DNA of 64,000 nt from Vibrio nigripulchritudo ATCC 27043 (GTDB lineage: Bacteria; Pseudomonadota; Gammaproteobacteria; Enterobacterales; Vibrionaceae), in assembly GCF_000222685.1 (NCBI RefSeq), contig NZ_AFWJ01000278.1:62001-126000 (forward strand), in the 5' to 3' direction. Position 1 is the stretch's first letter; each line of letters starts with the position of its first letter. This document shows, piece after piece, positions 28,304 through 37,727 of the stretch. Both the position numbers and the translations under genes were made by a program. The notes beneath the pieces are model-generated. The model made no database searches. It saw nothing but the letters and a program-made list of their open reading frames with translations, and was not told where the DNA came from.

Positions 28304-28648
28304 ACCGACCTCTCACTAAAATAAAATGACAACCTTTAAAAAAAAGCTGCAAAAAAATTGATTCTAGTTAAAATGCACTCAAATTTTTTTGTTATCTTGG
28401 GTCATTATCGCTATCCTTAGCAAACCCTCAATCTCATTGTTGCTGTTATTTACAATTTAGGCAACCGTGAGTGTTATTTTGCAAGGATGCGTATTTCGTA
28501 TTGATACTGAATCAATACGCTCAACGATACGGAATTTCAAGTATTTTTTGACCAAGCGTAATTGGCTTTTAACGAAAGGCGATTACGCTTGCGATTGATT
28601 TTCATCCTTAACTGATTCTTTTATCAGACGAATAACAGGTAGTCACTC
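28304..28648 (+). promoter_or_regulatory. yfbV/ackA divergent intergenic region with two strong hairpins
   Basis: Hairpin one is CGTATTGAT/ATCAATACG (28497-28519, loop ACTGA). Hairpin two is AAGCGTAAT (28554-28562) pairing with ATTACGCTT (28582-28590). Inside it GCTTTT pairs with AAAGGC over an AACG loop, giving about 15 bp interrupted by one small internal loop. Neither is followed by a T-run, so they are not terminators. They lie 59 to 152 bases upstream of the ackA ATG and may be leader structures or protein-binding palindromes. No confident -35/-10 pair was assigned. Confidence 0.45.
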
Positions 28649-29845
28649 ATGTCTAAGCTAGTTTTAGTTTTAAACTGCGGTAGTTCTTCACTTAAGTTCG
28701 CCATTGTTGATGCAGCAAATGGCGACGAGCACCTAACCGGTCTTGCAGAATGTCTTCATCTTCCAGAAGCACGTATCAAGTGGAAACTTGATGGCAAGCA
28801 CGAAGCACAACTAGGTGATGGAGCTGCACACGATGAAGCACTTTCTTTCATCGTTGAAACTATTCTTGCTTCTAAGCCTGAGCTTGCTGAGCAACTGAAA
28901 GCTATCGGTCACCGTGTTGTACACGGCGGCGAGAAGTTCACTCAGTCTGCATTGATTGACGAAGCTGTACTTAAAGGTATCGAAGACTGTGCAACTCTGG
29001 CACCTCTTCACAACCCTGCTGCAATCATCGGTATTAAAGCGGCTCAGAAAGCTTTCCCAAGCCTGCCAATGTCTGCAGTTTTCGACACAGCTTTCCACCA
29101 GACTATGCCTGAAGAAGCGTACCTGTACGCGCTTCCTTACAACCTGTACAAAGAGCACGGTGTTCGTCGCTACGGCATGCACGGTACTTCTCACCTGTTT
29201 ATCGCTCGTGAAGCGGCAGAGCGTCTTGGCAAACCAGCAAATGAACTGAACATCATTAACTGCCACCTGGGCAACGGTGCTTCTGTTTGTGCAATCAAGA
29301 ACGGTCAATCTGTAGACACTTCTATGGGTCTGACTCCTCTTGAAGGTCTGGTTATGGGTACACGCTGTGGTGACATCGATCCTGCGATCATCTTCCACCT
29401 ACACGACGCACTTGGTTACTCTGTAGAACAAATCAACACTATGCTAACCAAAGAATCTGGTCTGCAAGGTCTGACTGAAGTGACTTCTGACTGTCGTTTC
29501 GTTGAAGACAACTACGGTGAGAAAGAAGAAGCAACTCGTGCAATGGACGTGTTCTGCCACCGTTTGGCTAAATACGTTGCAGGTTACACAGCAACACTAG
29601 AAGGTCGTCTGGACGCTATCGTATTCACAGGTGGTATCGGTGAAAACTCTGGTCCAATTCGTGAGATGGTTCTTAACCGTCTGGGTGTATTCGGTATCGA
29701 AGTTGATGGCGAAGCGAACCTGAAAGCGCGTTTCGGTGGTGAAGGTACTATCACTACTGCTGACAGCCGCATCCCAGCGATGGTTATCTCTACAAACGAA
29801 GAGCTTGTAATCGCTGAAGACACTGCTCGTCTGGCAGGTCTATAA
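28649..29845 (+). CDS. ackA: Acetate kinase
   Basis: AckA interconverts acetyl phosphate plus ADP with acetate plus ATP. The sugar-kinase-like N-terminal motif [21 protein letters not shown] with the catalytic-region arginine, [10 protein letters not shown] with the acidic active-site residue, and GMHGTSHLF are all present. At 398 residues it is full length. Very regular, highly biased codon use indicates strong expression. It precedes pta by 103 bases, without an obvious terminator, so the two form an operon for acetate overflow and acetyl-phosphate signalling. Confidence 0.98.
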   Translation: MSKLVLVLNCGSSSLKFAIVDAANGDEHLTGLAECLHLPEARIKWKLDGKHEAQLGDGAAHDEALSFIVETILASKPELAEQLKAIGHRVVHGGEKFTQSALIDEAVLKGIEDCATLAPLHNPAAIIGIKAAQKAFPSLPMSAVFDTAFHQTMPEEAYLYALPYNLYKEHGVRRYGMHGTSHLFIAREAAERLGKPANELNIINCHLGNGASVCAIKNGQSVDTSMGLTPLEGLVMGTRCGDIDPAIIFHLHDALGYSVEQINTMLTKESGLQGLTEVTSDCRFVEDNYGEKEEATRAMDVFCHRLAKYVAGYTATLEGRLDAIVFTGGIGENSGPIREMVLNRLGVFGIEVDGEANLKARFGGEGTITTADSRIPAMVISTNEELVIAEDTARLAGL

Positions 29846-29948
29846 TAAACTGACTTTACTGGGTGACGCATATTGCATGCGTTAACCCAGTTCTTATTTT
29901 CAGCTCTGCCAAAACAGAGCATTACCTGATAGTGATAGGAACTCCCCT

Positions 29949-32102
29949 ATGTCCCGTACTATTATGCTTATCCCAACTAGCGCCGGTGTTGGTCTTACCA
30001 GTGTTAGCATGGGCGTTCTTCGCGCAATGGAGCGCAAGGGCGTTAAAGTTTCTTTCTACAAACCTATTGCCCAGCCTCGTAGCGGCGGTGATCAACCCGA
30101 TCTAACGTCTACCATCGTATCTTTCAACAGCGACATGAAAATTGGCCGACCAACGCCAATGACAGAAGCTGAAGCACTGATCGGTGCTGAGAAGATGGAT
30201 GAGCTGCTGGAAACTGTGGTCGAGCGTTACAATCAAATCAATAAAGATTCAGACGTGACCCTGATTGAAGGTTTGGTTCCTACTCGCAAACATCCATTCG
30301 CCAACCAGGTAAACGCAGAAATCGCGAAAACGCTGGGTGCAGAAATCGTGTTTGTTGCGACTCCGGGCACAGACAACCCTACTCAGCTAAAAGAGCGTAT
30401 TGAAGTTGCCTGTTCTAACTTCGGTGGCACCAAAAACAAGAGTATTTCCGGCGTTATCATCAACAAGCTAAACGCACCCGTTGATGATGCAGGTCGTACC
30501 CGCCCTGACTTATCTGAAATCTTCGATGATGCAGACAGTGCTCAGCAGGCAAACCTTGAAGTAATGCAAATCTTCAACTCTAGCCCAATCCGTGTTCTGG
30601 GTTGCGTGCCTTGGAGCATTGACCTGATTGCAACTCGTGCTATCGACATGGCGAAACACCTGAAAGCGGAAATCGTGAATGAAGGTGACATCGCAACTCG
30701 TCGTATCAAGAGCATCACGTTCTGTGCGCGTTCTCTGCCACACATGATTGAGCACTTCCGTCCGGGTTCTCTGCTGGTGACTTCCGCAGACCGTCCTGAC
30801 GTTATTGTTGCCGCAGCACTTGCAGCCATGAACGGCGTGGAAATCGGTGCAATCCTGCTAACAGGCGGTTACGACATTCCTGACGAGATTCTGGACTTGT
30901 GTAAGCCAGCATTCGACACTGGTCTTCCTATCTTCAAAGCGCAAGGTAATACTTGGCAGACGTCTCTGAACCTGCAAAGTTTCAGCCTTGAAGTACCAGC
31001 AGACGACCGCGAGCGTATTGAGTTTGTTAACGATCACGTTGCAAGTCATATCGACGGTCCTTGGATCGACACACTAACTGAAGGTTCTGCAGCGGTACGT
31101 CGCCTGAGCCCACCAGCGTTCCGTTACCAGCTAACAGAGTTTGCTCGTCGCGCAGCGAAGCGCATCGTGCTTCCTGAAGGTGATGAGCCACGTACAGTTA
31201 AAGCGGCATCTATCTGTGCTGAGCGCGGCATTGCAGAATGTGTCCTTCTTGGTAACCCAGAAGAGATCAAGCGTGTTGCTGAGCAGCAGGGTGTCACTCT
31301 TGGCACTGGCGTTGAAATCATCGACCCACAATCCGTCCGAGAGAAATACGTAGAGCGTCTGGTTGAGCTTCGTAAGAACAAAGGCATGACAGAAGTTGTG
31401 GCTCGCGAGCAACTCGAAGACACCGTAGTACTGGGTACTATGATGCTTGAGCGCGCAGAAGTTGATGGACTGGTATCAGGTGCTGTTCACACAACAGCAA
31501 ACACGATTCGTCCACCACTACAGTTGATCAAGACGGCACCAAGTGCGTCTCTGGTTTCATCTGTGTTCTTCATGCTTCTGCCAGATCAGGTACTGGTATA
31601 CGGTGACTGTGCGATCAACCCTGATCCAAATGCAGAGCAACTGGCTGAAATTGCGATTCAGTCTGCTGATTCTGCTGCCGCATTTGGTATCGACCCTCGC
31701 GTAGCAATGATCTCTTATTCTACCGGCACATCCGGTCAGGGTGCTGATGTAGAAAAAGTGCGTGAAGCAACTAAGATTGCTCAGGAAAAACGTCCTGATC
31801 TGGTTATCGATGGTCCGCTTCAGTACGATGCGGCCATCATGGAGAATGTTGCAGCTTCTAAAGCGCCAAACTCTCCAGTTGCTGGTAAAGCGACAGTATT
31901 CGTATTCCCTGACCTAAACACAGGTAACACGACATACAAAGCTGTTCAGCGTTCAGCTGACCTTGTTTCAATCGGTCCTATGCTTCAGGGCATGCGCAAG
32001 CCGGTTAATGACCTATCTCGTGGCGCACTGGTTGACGACATTGTTTACACAGTGGCACTTACTGCAATTCAGGCGAAACAAGCGGAAGACGCAGGCGCGT
32101 AA
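29949..32102 (+). CDS. pta: Phosphate acetyltransferase
   Basis: Pta converts acetyl-CoA and phosphate to acetyl phosphate, the substrate of AckA. The 717-residue long form has a P-loop-like N-terminal domain ([20 protein letters not shown]), a central DRTGG domain (about 220-330, with [20 protein letters not shown]) and the catalytic PTA_PTB domain (about 390-717). The last includes [14 protein letters not shown] and [20 protein letters not shown]. The ATG is preceded by AGGA about nine bases away. The long form is typically regulated by pyruvate and NADH. Confidence 0.98.
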   Translation: MSRTIMLIPTSAGVGLTSVSMGVLRAMERKGVKVSFYKPIAQPRSGGDQPDLTSTIVSFNSDMKIGRPTPMTEAEALIGAEKMDELLETVVERYNQINKDSDVTLIEGLVPTRKHPFANQVNAEIAKTLGAEIVFVATPGTDNPTQLKERIEVACSNFGGTKNKSISGVIINKLNAPVDDAGRTRPDLSEIFDDADSAQQANLEVMQIFNSSPIRVLGCVPWSIDLIATRAIDMAKHLKAEIVNEGDIATRRIKSITFCARSLPHMIEHFRPGSLLVTSADRPDVIVAAALAAMNGVEIGAILLTGGYDIPDEILDLCKPAFDTGLPIFKAQGNTWQTSLNLQSFSLEVPADDRERIEFVNDHVASHIDGPWIDTLTEGSAAVRRLSPPAFRYQLTEFARRAAKRIVLPEGDEPRTVKAASICAERGIAECVLLGNPEEIKRVAEQQGVTLGTGVEIIDPQSVREKYVERLVELRKNKGMTEVVAREQLEDTVVLGTMMLERAEVDGLVSGAVHTTANTIRPPLQLIKTAPSASLVSSVFFMLLPDQVLVYGDCAINPDPNAEQLAEIAIQSADSAAAFGIDPRVAMISYSTGTSGQGADVEKVREATKIAQEKRPDLVIDGPLQYDAAIMENVAASKAPNSPVAGKATVFVFPDLNTGNTTYKAVQRSADLVSIGPMLQGMRKPVNDLSRGALVDDIVYTVALTAIQAKQAEDAGA

Positions 32103-32120
32103 TTCTGTTCGCAAGCATAA

Positions 32121-32150
32121 AAAAACCCGCCATCTGGCGGGTTTTGTTTT
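32121..32150. terminator. pta terminator, convergent with DUF3137 gene
   Basis: AAAACCCGCC/GGCGGGTTTT with loop ATCT and A/T-runs on both sides. Confidence 0.92.
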
Positions 32151-32154
32151 TGTG

Positions 32155-33123
32155 TTACTGTTTGGTCCAGATCCGAGTATTCAAATCTAAATCCTCGACA
32201 ACACCGATAAAGAAATCCAGATCTCTGAATATTTCTTCCACCATACCAAACTCGACTGCTGACTTATTCAGTTTCGGCTCAAAAAAGTCTTTTCTGTTTG
32301 GAATTGCGATGTAAATATTACCGCCAACAAAAGACAGGCTTATTCCAACATTGCCGGCACTTTTTCGAAATTCCACCAGCCTCTGCATCAGCGCAGGGCT
32401 CAGCAGATAGCGCGCTTCAACCTGATCGTCACTGTACACTTCAAAATATTGTTCGAAGTCCACATCTTCAAGTGCGACTCTGTCTCCGATTCCACCAAAT
32501 TTATCCGTCAGGGTTTTGCTAATTGACGAAAAGAAGCCCTGACTGTCAGCAAGAACGTAAGTCTTGCTATTAAAATGTTTATTCGCATCTGCGATAAAGA
32601 AGATGCCTTTAAAAATGGTGTGCCAATTGGTCGTCGTTCGACCTTTGGAGTCACGCGACGTGGTTTTGTACTCCGTATGAAGCTCGGAGAACTCAATTGC
32701 CGTCTTGCCGATTTTTCCCGAAATATGGTCTTCACCGCTGTATCTGTCATAGCTCCTGCGGTAAAGCCCACTGGTTTTGTATTTTGTGGAATCGACATGA
32801 CCATTGGGTCGACAAGTCAGTGAAGGGTCTATAAATTCAAGTAACGCGGTGACAACTTCATTTTTGTAGGCTTTTCGGTAAACACTCCACTTAGCATTAA
32901 AGAAAGCCGCTAAGATCAGCCCCCCAATGAAAATTGGGAACATTACGACTTCAATTTCCTGATTGGTTGCTAAAACCCAGAAAAAGGACGCTGCAATCAA
33001 TATAGCCCCAAGAACAAGACATATGTTCTTTCGCTTCACTGCTTCCAGGCGCGTTTGCTCCAGTGGCTCTAATTTTGGCTTTAACTCATTTTCAAACAGA
33101 GTCTGTAATTCAGTTGCGTTCAT
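32155..33123 (-). CDS. DUF3137 domain-containing membrane protein
   Basis: The 322-residue protein has two adjacent membrane segments (about 33-50 and 58-75) after a charged N-terminal helix, then a large cytoplasmic domain matching DUF3137. Recognisable stretches are SGKIGKTAIEFSELHTEYK and FKGIFFIADANKHFN. The family almost always accompanies lemA, and here lemA is eight bases upstream on the same strand, so the two are surely one operon. Molecular function is unknown. Confidence 0.9.
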   Translation of the reverse strand: MNATELQTLFENELKPKLEPLEQTRLEAVKRKNICLVLGAILIAASFFWVLATNQEIEVVMFPIFIGGLILAAFFNAKWSVYRKAYKNEVVTALLEFIDPSLTCRPNGHVDSTKYKTSGLYRRSYDRYSGEDHISGKIGKTAIEFSELHTEYKTTSRDSKGRTTTNWHTIFKGIFFIADANKHFNSKTYVLADSQGFFSSISKTLTDKFGGIGDRVALEDVDFEQYFEVYSDDQVEARYLLSPALMQRLVEFRKSAGNVGISLSFVGGNIYIAIPNRKDFFEPKLNKSAVEFGMVEEIFRDLDFFIGVVEDLDLNTRIWTKQ

Positions 33124-33131
33124 TTGCTTCC

Positions 33132-33695
33132 CTATGAATTGCCAAACAGACTACCAACATTTGGGTTGGCTTTTTCCGCTTCAGGGATTTCAAACAATGT
33201 TCGCGTTGTCAGCCCCATAAAGTTGGCAAAGATGTTAGAAGGAAACATTTCAACAGCATTATTCAGATTGGTTACAGCTGCATTGAAGGAACGACGAGCG
33301 GCAGAAATCTGCTCTTCTACTTCATTTAACGTGCGTTGCAGGTGGGAAAAGTTTTCGCTGGCTTTTAGCTCTGGGTAAGCTTCTACCGTCACATTGAACT
33401 GAGACAAAGCCTGATTCATTCGCTTATCCAGCTCTACCTTATCTTCACTGCTTAGATTGCCACTCATGGCTTTCGAACGGATGTCGGTCAGTTCTGTCAA
33501 TACCGAGGACTCATGCTTAGTGTACGCTTTAACAGACTCGACTAGGTTTGGAATCAGGTCAAAACGCTTTTTCAGCATCACATCAATGCTGGATTCGGCA
33601 TTCTCAACCTGATTCTTTTTTGCAATCAGCCCGTTGTAGGTCATGATGCAGAACAAGAGAAATACGACAACTAGCCCAATAATTACCCAATCCAC
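33132..33695 (-). CDS. LemA family protein
   Basis: LemA proteins have a short N-terminal membrane segment (WVIIGLVVVFLLFCIMTYN) and a long helical bundle. NGLIAKKNQVENAESSIDVMLKKRFDLIPNLVE is distributed across the family's signature region, and FPSNIFANFMGL near the end is conserved too. Length is 187-189. I prefer the GTG at 33695, six bases after AAGGAG, over the TTG at 33701 which touches that box. Function is undefined; the partner DUF3137 gene follows immediately. Confidence 0.92.
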   Translation of the reverse strand: MDWVIIGLVVVFLLFCIMTYNGLIAKKNQVENAESSIDVMLKKRFDLIPNLVESVKAYTKHESSVLTELTDIRSKAMSGNLSSEDKVELDKRMNQALSQFNVTVEAYPELKASENFSHLQRTLNEVEEQISAARRSFNAAVTNLNNAVEMFPSNIFANFMGLTTRTLFEIPEAEKANPNVGSLFGNS

Positions 33696-33911
33696 TGGCA
33701 ACTCCTTGAATTAAAATAAAGAAACCAGAAGACGCTAACAAATCTCAGGAAATAATGAAATCATTGCATATGGATCTTGCGATTTACGTTTAACGAATTC
33801 CATATCAAATGTAGCTATTGATATTTTTGGCAATTTTTTGCTCGAATCAGAACTTAAAATGAGCCTAGATGTTCTGGTAAAAGCGGGGGACCTGTTTTCC
33901 TTGGGGCAAAA

Positions 33912-33942
33912 AGAAACCCCTTCCTCATAGAGAAAGGGGCTT
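33912..33942 (-). terminator. Terminator of the Tim44-like gene
   Basis: CCCCTT-C-CTC pairs with GAG-A-AAGGGG with an ATA loop, and on the minus strand TTTCTTTTT follows. Confidence 0.82.
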
Positions 33943-33966
33943 ACCTATAGGGTGACTAAATTGAGC

Positions 33967-34839
33967 TTAAGCTTGGATACCGACGATTAACCATGGCGCA
34001 TTTGGTTGAGTCAGATCGCGCTCTAGATGCCATACGTCAGTGATGTCTTCTTCTACACCTTCAACTGAGTCGCGGTAACGACCACTGAACTGAAGGCTAA
34101 GTTGTGCACTGGATGAGTCGTAATCCGCGCGTACAATTTCCGCATCGACGTACATGACTTCAGTATGCTGCTCGCCTTCAAGCTTGGCACGTTCTTCAGA
34201 CAAATCTTCAAAAAGACCCGGAGAAACGTACTCGCGGATTGTCTCAAGCTGGTTATGGTTCCATGCGCCCTGAAGCGTGCGGTAGTGCTCACGGGAGCCG
34301 TTGATAAATGCAGCCTGATCAAAGCCCGGTGGGTAATTATGCGGAACATCGCTAGTACCTGTCGCGCCAAAACCACCAGATAAAGGCTGGCTCTGTTCGA
34401 AGTTATGACCGTTTGGCTGCTGTTGAGGCTCAAACGTGTTGCGATTCATTCCTGTGTAAGCAGGTTGCTGCTGATTCATGCTGCCCTGTTTAGCGGCAAG
34501 CATGCCTTTCATCAATTTGAAAATAACAAACGCAATCAGACCGATAATCAGAATATCCATGAACTGGATACCTTCAAATGCACCGCCAAAGAATGCAGCA
34601 AGAAGTCCACCAGCAAGCAGACCACCCAGTAAACCGCCCATCAGCCCTTTCTTGCCGCTGGTTTGTTTACCCTGGTCTTTACCGATCGTATTGGTATTTT
34701 GTTGTTGCTGTTTTGGAGCAGGCGCAGTTTTGTGGCTCTTACCAAATGACTTACCACCACCGAACTTTTTCGCTTCCGCGATTGGGGCAGTGGTAACTGA
34801 AATCATCAACAAGGCGACAAACGCAAATAATCGTTTCAT
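33967..34839 (-). CDS. Tim44-like domain protein
   Basis: This is an envelope protein of 290 residues with an N-terminal signal peptide (to about EAKKFGGG). A Gln/Lys-rich linker follows, then glycine-rich and hydrophobic segments (GLMGGLLGGLLAGGLLAAFFGG and FMDILIIGLIAFVIFKLMKG, given in part). The last 120 residues form a Tim44-like (PF04280) domain, with FINGSREHYRTLQGAWNHNQ. Bacterial members are membrane proteins of unclear role. The first hydrophobic stretch could be a tight membrane hairpin. It is monocistronic, divided from lemA by a terminator and 271 bases. Confidence 0.88.
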   Translation of the reverse strand: MKRLFAFVALLMISVTTAPIAEAKKFGGGKSFGKSHKTAPAPKQQQQNTNTIGKDQGKQTSGKKGLMGGLLGGLLAGGLLAAFFGGAFEGIQFMDILIIGLIAFVIFKLMKGMLAAKQGSMNQQQPAYTGMNRNTFEPQQQPNGHNFEQSQPLSGGFGATGTSDVPHNYPPGFDQAAFINGSREHYRTLQGAWNHNQLETIREYVSPGLFEDLSEERAKLEGEQHTEVMYVDAEIVRADYDSSSAQLSLQFSGRYRDSVEGVEEDITDVWHLERDLTQPNAPWLIVGIQA

Positions 34840-35104
34840 CGTTATTTTTCTCTTAATTCTGGTATTAACATTACGTAGCTATGGGCATGTAAAGCCGATA
34901 TCAAGTCCCATAACGACTTTTAGAATCATAGCCCCTCGTTGTTAACATTTAAATACGTGCAACAAAAATCTGTGTTTCAGAATATTGCCATACTAAAAAA
35001 GAGTGATATCTTGGTTCCAAATAAATTAAAATATTTGTTTAACAGTAAACTAACCTGTACAGCTCTAAATTCAGTAAATTGGGCTCGTAGGCATGTTTAT
35101 CACC
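34840..35104. other. Intergenic region between Tim44-like and TetR genes, distal part
   Basis: Divergent promoter region, AT-rich, with no gene or clear motif until the TetR promoter at 35105. Confidence 0.5.
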
Positions 35105-35133
35105 TTGACCCTTATATAAGCGACACATAAAAT
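35105..35133 (+). promoter_or_regulatory. Sigma-70 promoter of the TetR-family gene
   Basis: TTGACC (35105-35110) and TAAAAT (35128-35133) each match consensus at 5/6 and are separated by exactly 17 bases. The predicted start is near 35140. Confidence 0.75.
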
Positions 35134-35150
35134 AATGAACATTGTTCATT
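35134..35150 (+). promoter_or_regulatory. Palindromic operator over the TetR gene transcription start
   Basis: AATGAACA-T-TGTTCATT is a perfect 17-bp palindrome with a single central base, covering about -6 to +11 of the predicted transcript. Such placement is typical of autorepression by a TetR-family dimer. Confidence 0.7.
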
Positions 35151-35180
35151 TTTAACTACCCAACAAAACATCACCCCATC

Positions 35181-35777
35181 ATGGCCAGACGTAACGATCA
35201 TACTCGCGAAGAACTGATTGCACTGACTCTAGAGAAAGTTAAATCGTTTCTTGAAGAAAAACCCCATCACGAGCTTAGCCTCAGAAAGATAGCCAATATG
35301 ATTGGTTACGTCCCAAGTACACTTGTTAATGTGTTTGGCAACTACAACCTGCTCCTGCTTAAAGCGGTCGCCCAAACGCTGGACGAACTGTCTCTGCAAG
35401 CAGAAAAAGCGGTAGAGGACGCGCAGCACCCTATAGACGCGTTACACAAACTCGCGTATTGCTATCACGATTTTGCGCTGGCTCACCCACATCGCTGGCA
35501 ACTGATTTTCCAGCACACCATGAATGGTGAAGAGCTGCCGACCTGGCAAGCAGAGCGAATCGACAAAATGACGGGAATGCTTGAAGGCTTGATTGAGATG
35601 ATTACACCTGAAGGCGCAGATCGTAACGTTGTTGAAGCAAGCCGAGTGTTGTGGGCAGGCGTACATGGCATTACATTGCTCAGTGTTGATGATAAGTTCT
35701 TTTCAGCTTCTCCAGTCGATGGCAAAATCTTGATCGATAATCTACTTTCCAACTATTTGGCTAACTGGCAAGCATAA
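35181..35777 (+). CDS. TetR family transcriptional regulator
   Basis: This is a 198-residue repressor. The N-terminal helix-turn-helix (about 10-55) contains LSLRKIANMIGYVPSTLVNVFGN. The C-terminal domain resembles the WHG-type ligand-binding domain, with CYHDFALAHPHRWQLIFQH. I start at ATG 35181 (MARRNDHTREE). A TTG 39 bases earlier lies inside the operator and would be upstream of most transcripts' ribosome-binding region. No clear Shine-Dalgarno box is seen. The next gene begins ten bases after its stop, so it probably regulates itself and the MFS-acyltransferase gene. Its ligand may be an acyl or lysophospholipid-related molecule, by context only. Confidence 0.92.
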   Translation: MARRNDHTREELIALTLEKVKSFLEEKPHHELSLRKIANMIGYVPSTLVNVFGNYNLLLLKAVAQTLDELSLQAEKAVEDAQHPIDALHKLAYCYHDFALAHPHRWQLIFQHTMNGEELPTWQAERIDKMTGMLEGLIEMITPEGADRNVVEASRVLWAGVHGITLLSVDDKFFSASPVDGKILIDNLLSNYLANWQA

Positions 35778-35786
35778 GGATTTTGA

Positions 35787-37661
35787 ATGCCTAATCAGCA
35801 CCCGTCTCTCATGAGACAGAAGCGCTTCCTCCCGTACTTTATTACTCAGTTTTTTGGCGCATTCAACGACAACATTTTTAAAAATGTTCTGTTGTTGTTT
35901 GTTGCGTTTGCCGGAGCCGAAGCCCTTCCTATTTCCAGCAATCTGTTCATCAACCTGGCGGCTGGTCTGTTTATTCTTCCGTTTTTCCTTTTCTCTGCAT
36001 CCGCTGGGGTGTTGGCAGACAAATACGAGAAAAGTGCTTACATCCGAAAAGTAAAACTGGCTGAAATTGGCATCATGACTTTGGGGGCAATTGGGTTTGT
36101 CACTCAAAGCTATTTGATTTTGCTGATTCTGCTGTTTCTAATGGGAACACAGTCGGCTTTCTTTGGACCTGTAAAATACGCACTTCTGCCACAACACCTA
36201 AAACGTGACGAACTGGTTTCGGGTAACGCATTGGTAGAGACGGGCACATTTTTGGCGATTCTGCTGGGTACATTAGGTGCAGGGGTAATCGCATCTGCTG
36301 ACAATTCCACTATCGTGGCCGCCATTTGTGTGGTCAGTTTCGCCTTATGTGGTTACGTAGCCAGCCGTTCTATCCCAGAAGCGGCACCAACGGCGCCAGA
36401 AGTCGAATTTAAGTGGCGACCGATTTCCCAAACAAAGCACACCTTAGCCATTGCCAAACGCGACCGAGTGGTCTTTCAGGCAATAATGGCAATCAGTTGG
36501 TTCTGGTTCCTTGGCGCAAGTTATCTTACTCAGTTCCCGAACTACACCAAATTACACCTGAACGGCAACGAAAGCGCAGTTTCCTTCCTTCTGGCATTGT
36601 TCTCTGTCGGCATTGCTATCGGTTCTATGGCGTGTGACCGCATTTCCAAGCACAAGCTGGAACCCGGCATTGTTCCTGTCGGTAGCCTTGGGATCAGTGT
36701 CTTTGGCATTATGATGGCAGGCTTCACTCCAGACTCACTACCTGAGTTTGCCGACTTCACCAGTTTCCTGACCTACCCTGCTCTCTGGCCAGTATTTTTC
36801 AGTTTGCTAATGTTGGGGGCGTCCGGTGGTTTGTTCATCGTTCCGCTTTACACACTGATGCAAACTCAGGCGCGCGAAGATGAACGTGCACAGATCATTG
36901 CAGCGAATAACATCTATAACTCAATCTACATGGTAGGTAGTGCGGTTCTTGGTATTGTTTGTTTGAGTGTGCTGGAACTTTCCATTCCGACGCTTTTCCT
37001 GCTTCTGGCGATTGTGAACATTTTTGTTGCGATTTACGTGTACTGGCAAGCGCCTATGTTCTTCTCTCGCATCGTACTGTGGATGTTTACCCACACCATG
37101 TACCGAGTGAAACATAAGAACTTAGATAACATTCCTAAGGAAGGCGGCGCACTGATTGTTTGTAACCATGTGAGCTACATGGATGCGTTATTGATGATTG
37201 GTGCCTGTAAGCGTCAGATTCGCTTCGTGATGGAAGAAGAGTACGCGCACTTTAAACCGATTAAAACACTGCTCGAAAATGGGGGCGTGATTGCGATTGA
37301 TGGCACCAATAGCCGTTCAGTTCGTCAGGCGTTCACGCAAGTCAAAGAAGCACTCTCTAAGGGAGAAGTGGTCTGTATATTCCCAGAAGGTCGCTTAACA
37401 AACGATGGTGACATGAACCCGTTTATGCGTGGGATGGATCTGATTTTACGCCGCTCCCCCGTTCCTGTTATTCCAATGGCATTAAAAGGATTGTGGGGAA
37501 GTTACTTCAGCCGTTCCAAAGACGGGCGAGCCTGTCACGGTTTCCCCAGACGTTTCTGGTCAAGAATTGAAATTGAGGCAGGTAATCCTGTCCAGCCAGA
37601 CAATGCTTCAACCGAATACATGTTTGAACAAGTTTCCACACTGCGCGGCGACTGGAAGTAA
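35787..37661 (+). CDS. Fused MFS transporter-acyltransferase (LplT-PlsC type)
   Basis: A 624-residue fusion. Residues 1-415 form a major facilitator domain resembling the lysophospholipid flippase LplT (RFLPYFITQFFGAFNDNIFK; GTQSAFFGPVKYALLPQHL). Residues 430-624 are a PlsC-type acyltransferase, with the catalytic H-x4-D as His461 and Asp466 (NHVSYMD) and the glycerophosphate-binding FPEGR at 532-536. The likely job is import of lysophosphatidylethanolamine and its re-acylation at the inner membrane. Three-part LplT-Aas fusions also have an AMP-binding acyl-ACP synthetase domain; it is absent here, with the stop followed at once by a terminator. It lies downstream of a TetR gene in one operon. 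Confidence 0.9.
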   Translation: MPNQHPSLMRQKRFLPYFITQFFGAFNDNIFKNVLLLFVAFAGAEALPISSNLFINLAAGLFILPFFLFSASAGVLADKYEKSAYIRKVKLAEIGIMTLGAIGFVTQSYLILLILLFLMGTQSAFFGPVKYALLPQHLKRDELVSGNALVETGTFLAILLGTLGAGVIASADNSTIVAAICVVSFALCGYVASRSIPEAAPTAPEVEFKWRPISQTKHTLAIAKRDRVVFQAIMAISWFWFLGASYLTQFPNYTKLHLNGNESAVSFLLALFSVGIAIGSMACDRISKHKLEPGIVPVGSLGISVFGIMMAGFTPDSLPEFADFTSFLTYPALWPVFFSLLMLGASGGLFIVPLYTLMQTQAREDERAQIIAANNIYNSIYMVGSAVLGIVCLSVLELSIPTLFLLLAIVNIFVAIYVYWQAPMFFSRIVLWMFTHTMYRVKHKNLDNIPKEGGALIVCNHVSYMDALLMIGACKRQIRFVMEEEYAHFKPIKTLLENGGVIAIDGTNSRSVRQAFTQVKEALSKGEVVCIFPEGRLTNDGDMNPFMRGMDLILRRSPVPVIPMALKGLWGSYFSRSKDGRACHGFPRRFWSRIEIEAGNPVQPDNASTEYMFEQVSTLRGDWK

Positions 37662-37698
37662 GCATTTATCTAAACACCCTGAATTCGAGATAATTAGC

Positions 37699-37727
37699 AA
37701 AAGGAGCGAATCATTCGCTCCTTTTCA
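37699..37727. terminator. Bidirectional terminator between MFS-acyltransferase gene and menE
   Basis: AAAAGGAGCG/CGCTCCTTTT with inner GAA/TTC pairs serves the convergent genes; it touches the menE stop codon. Confidence 0.9.

Noticed and set aside
28811-29398. 195-codon antisense ORF in ackA
   Set aside because: Arises from the strongly biased codon use of ackA on the other strand; no family resemblance.
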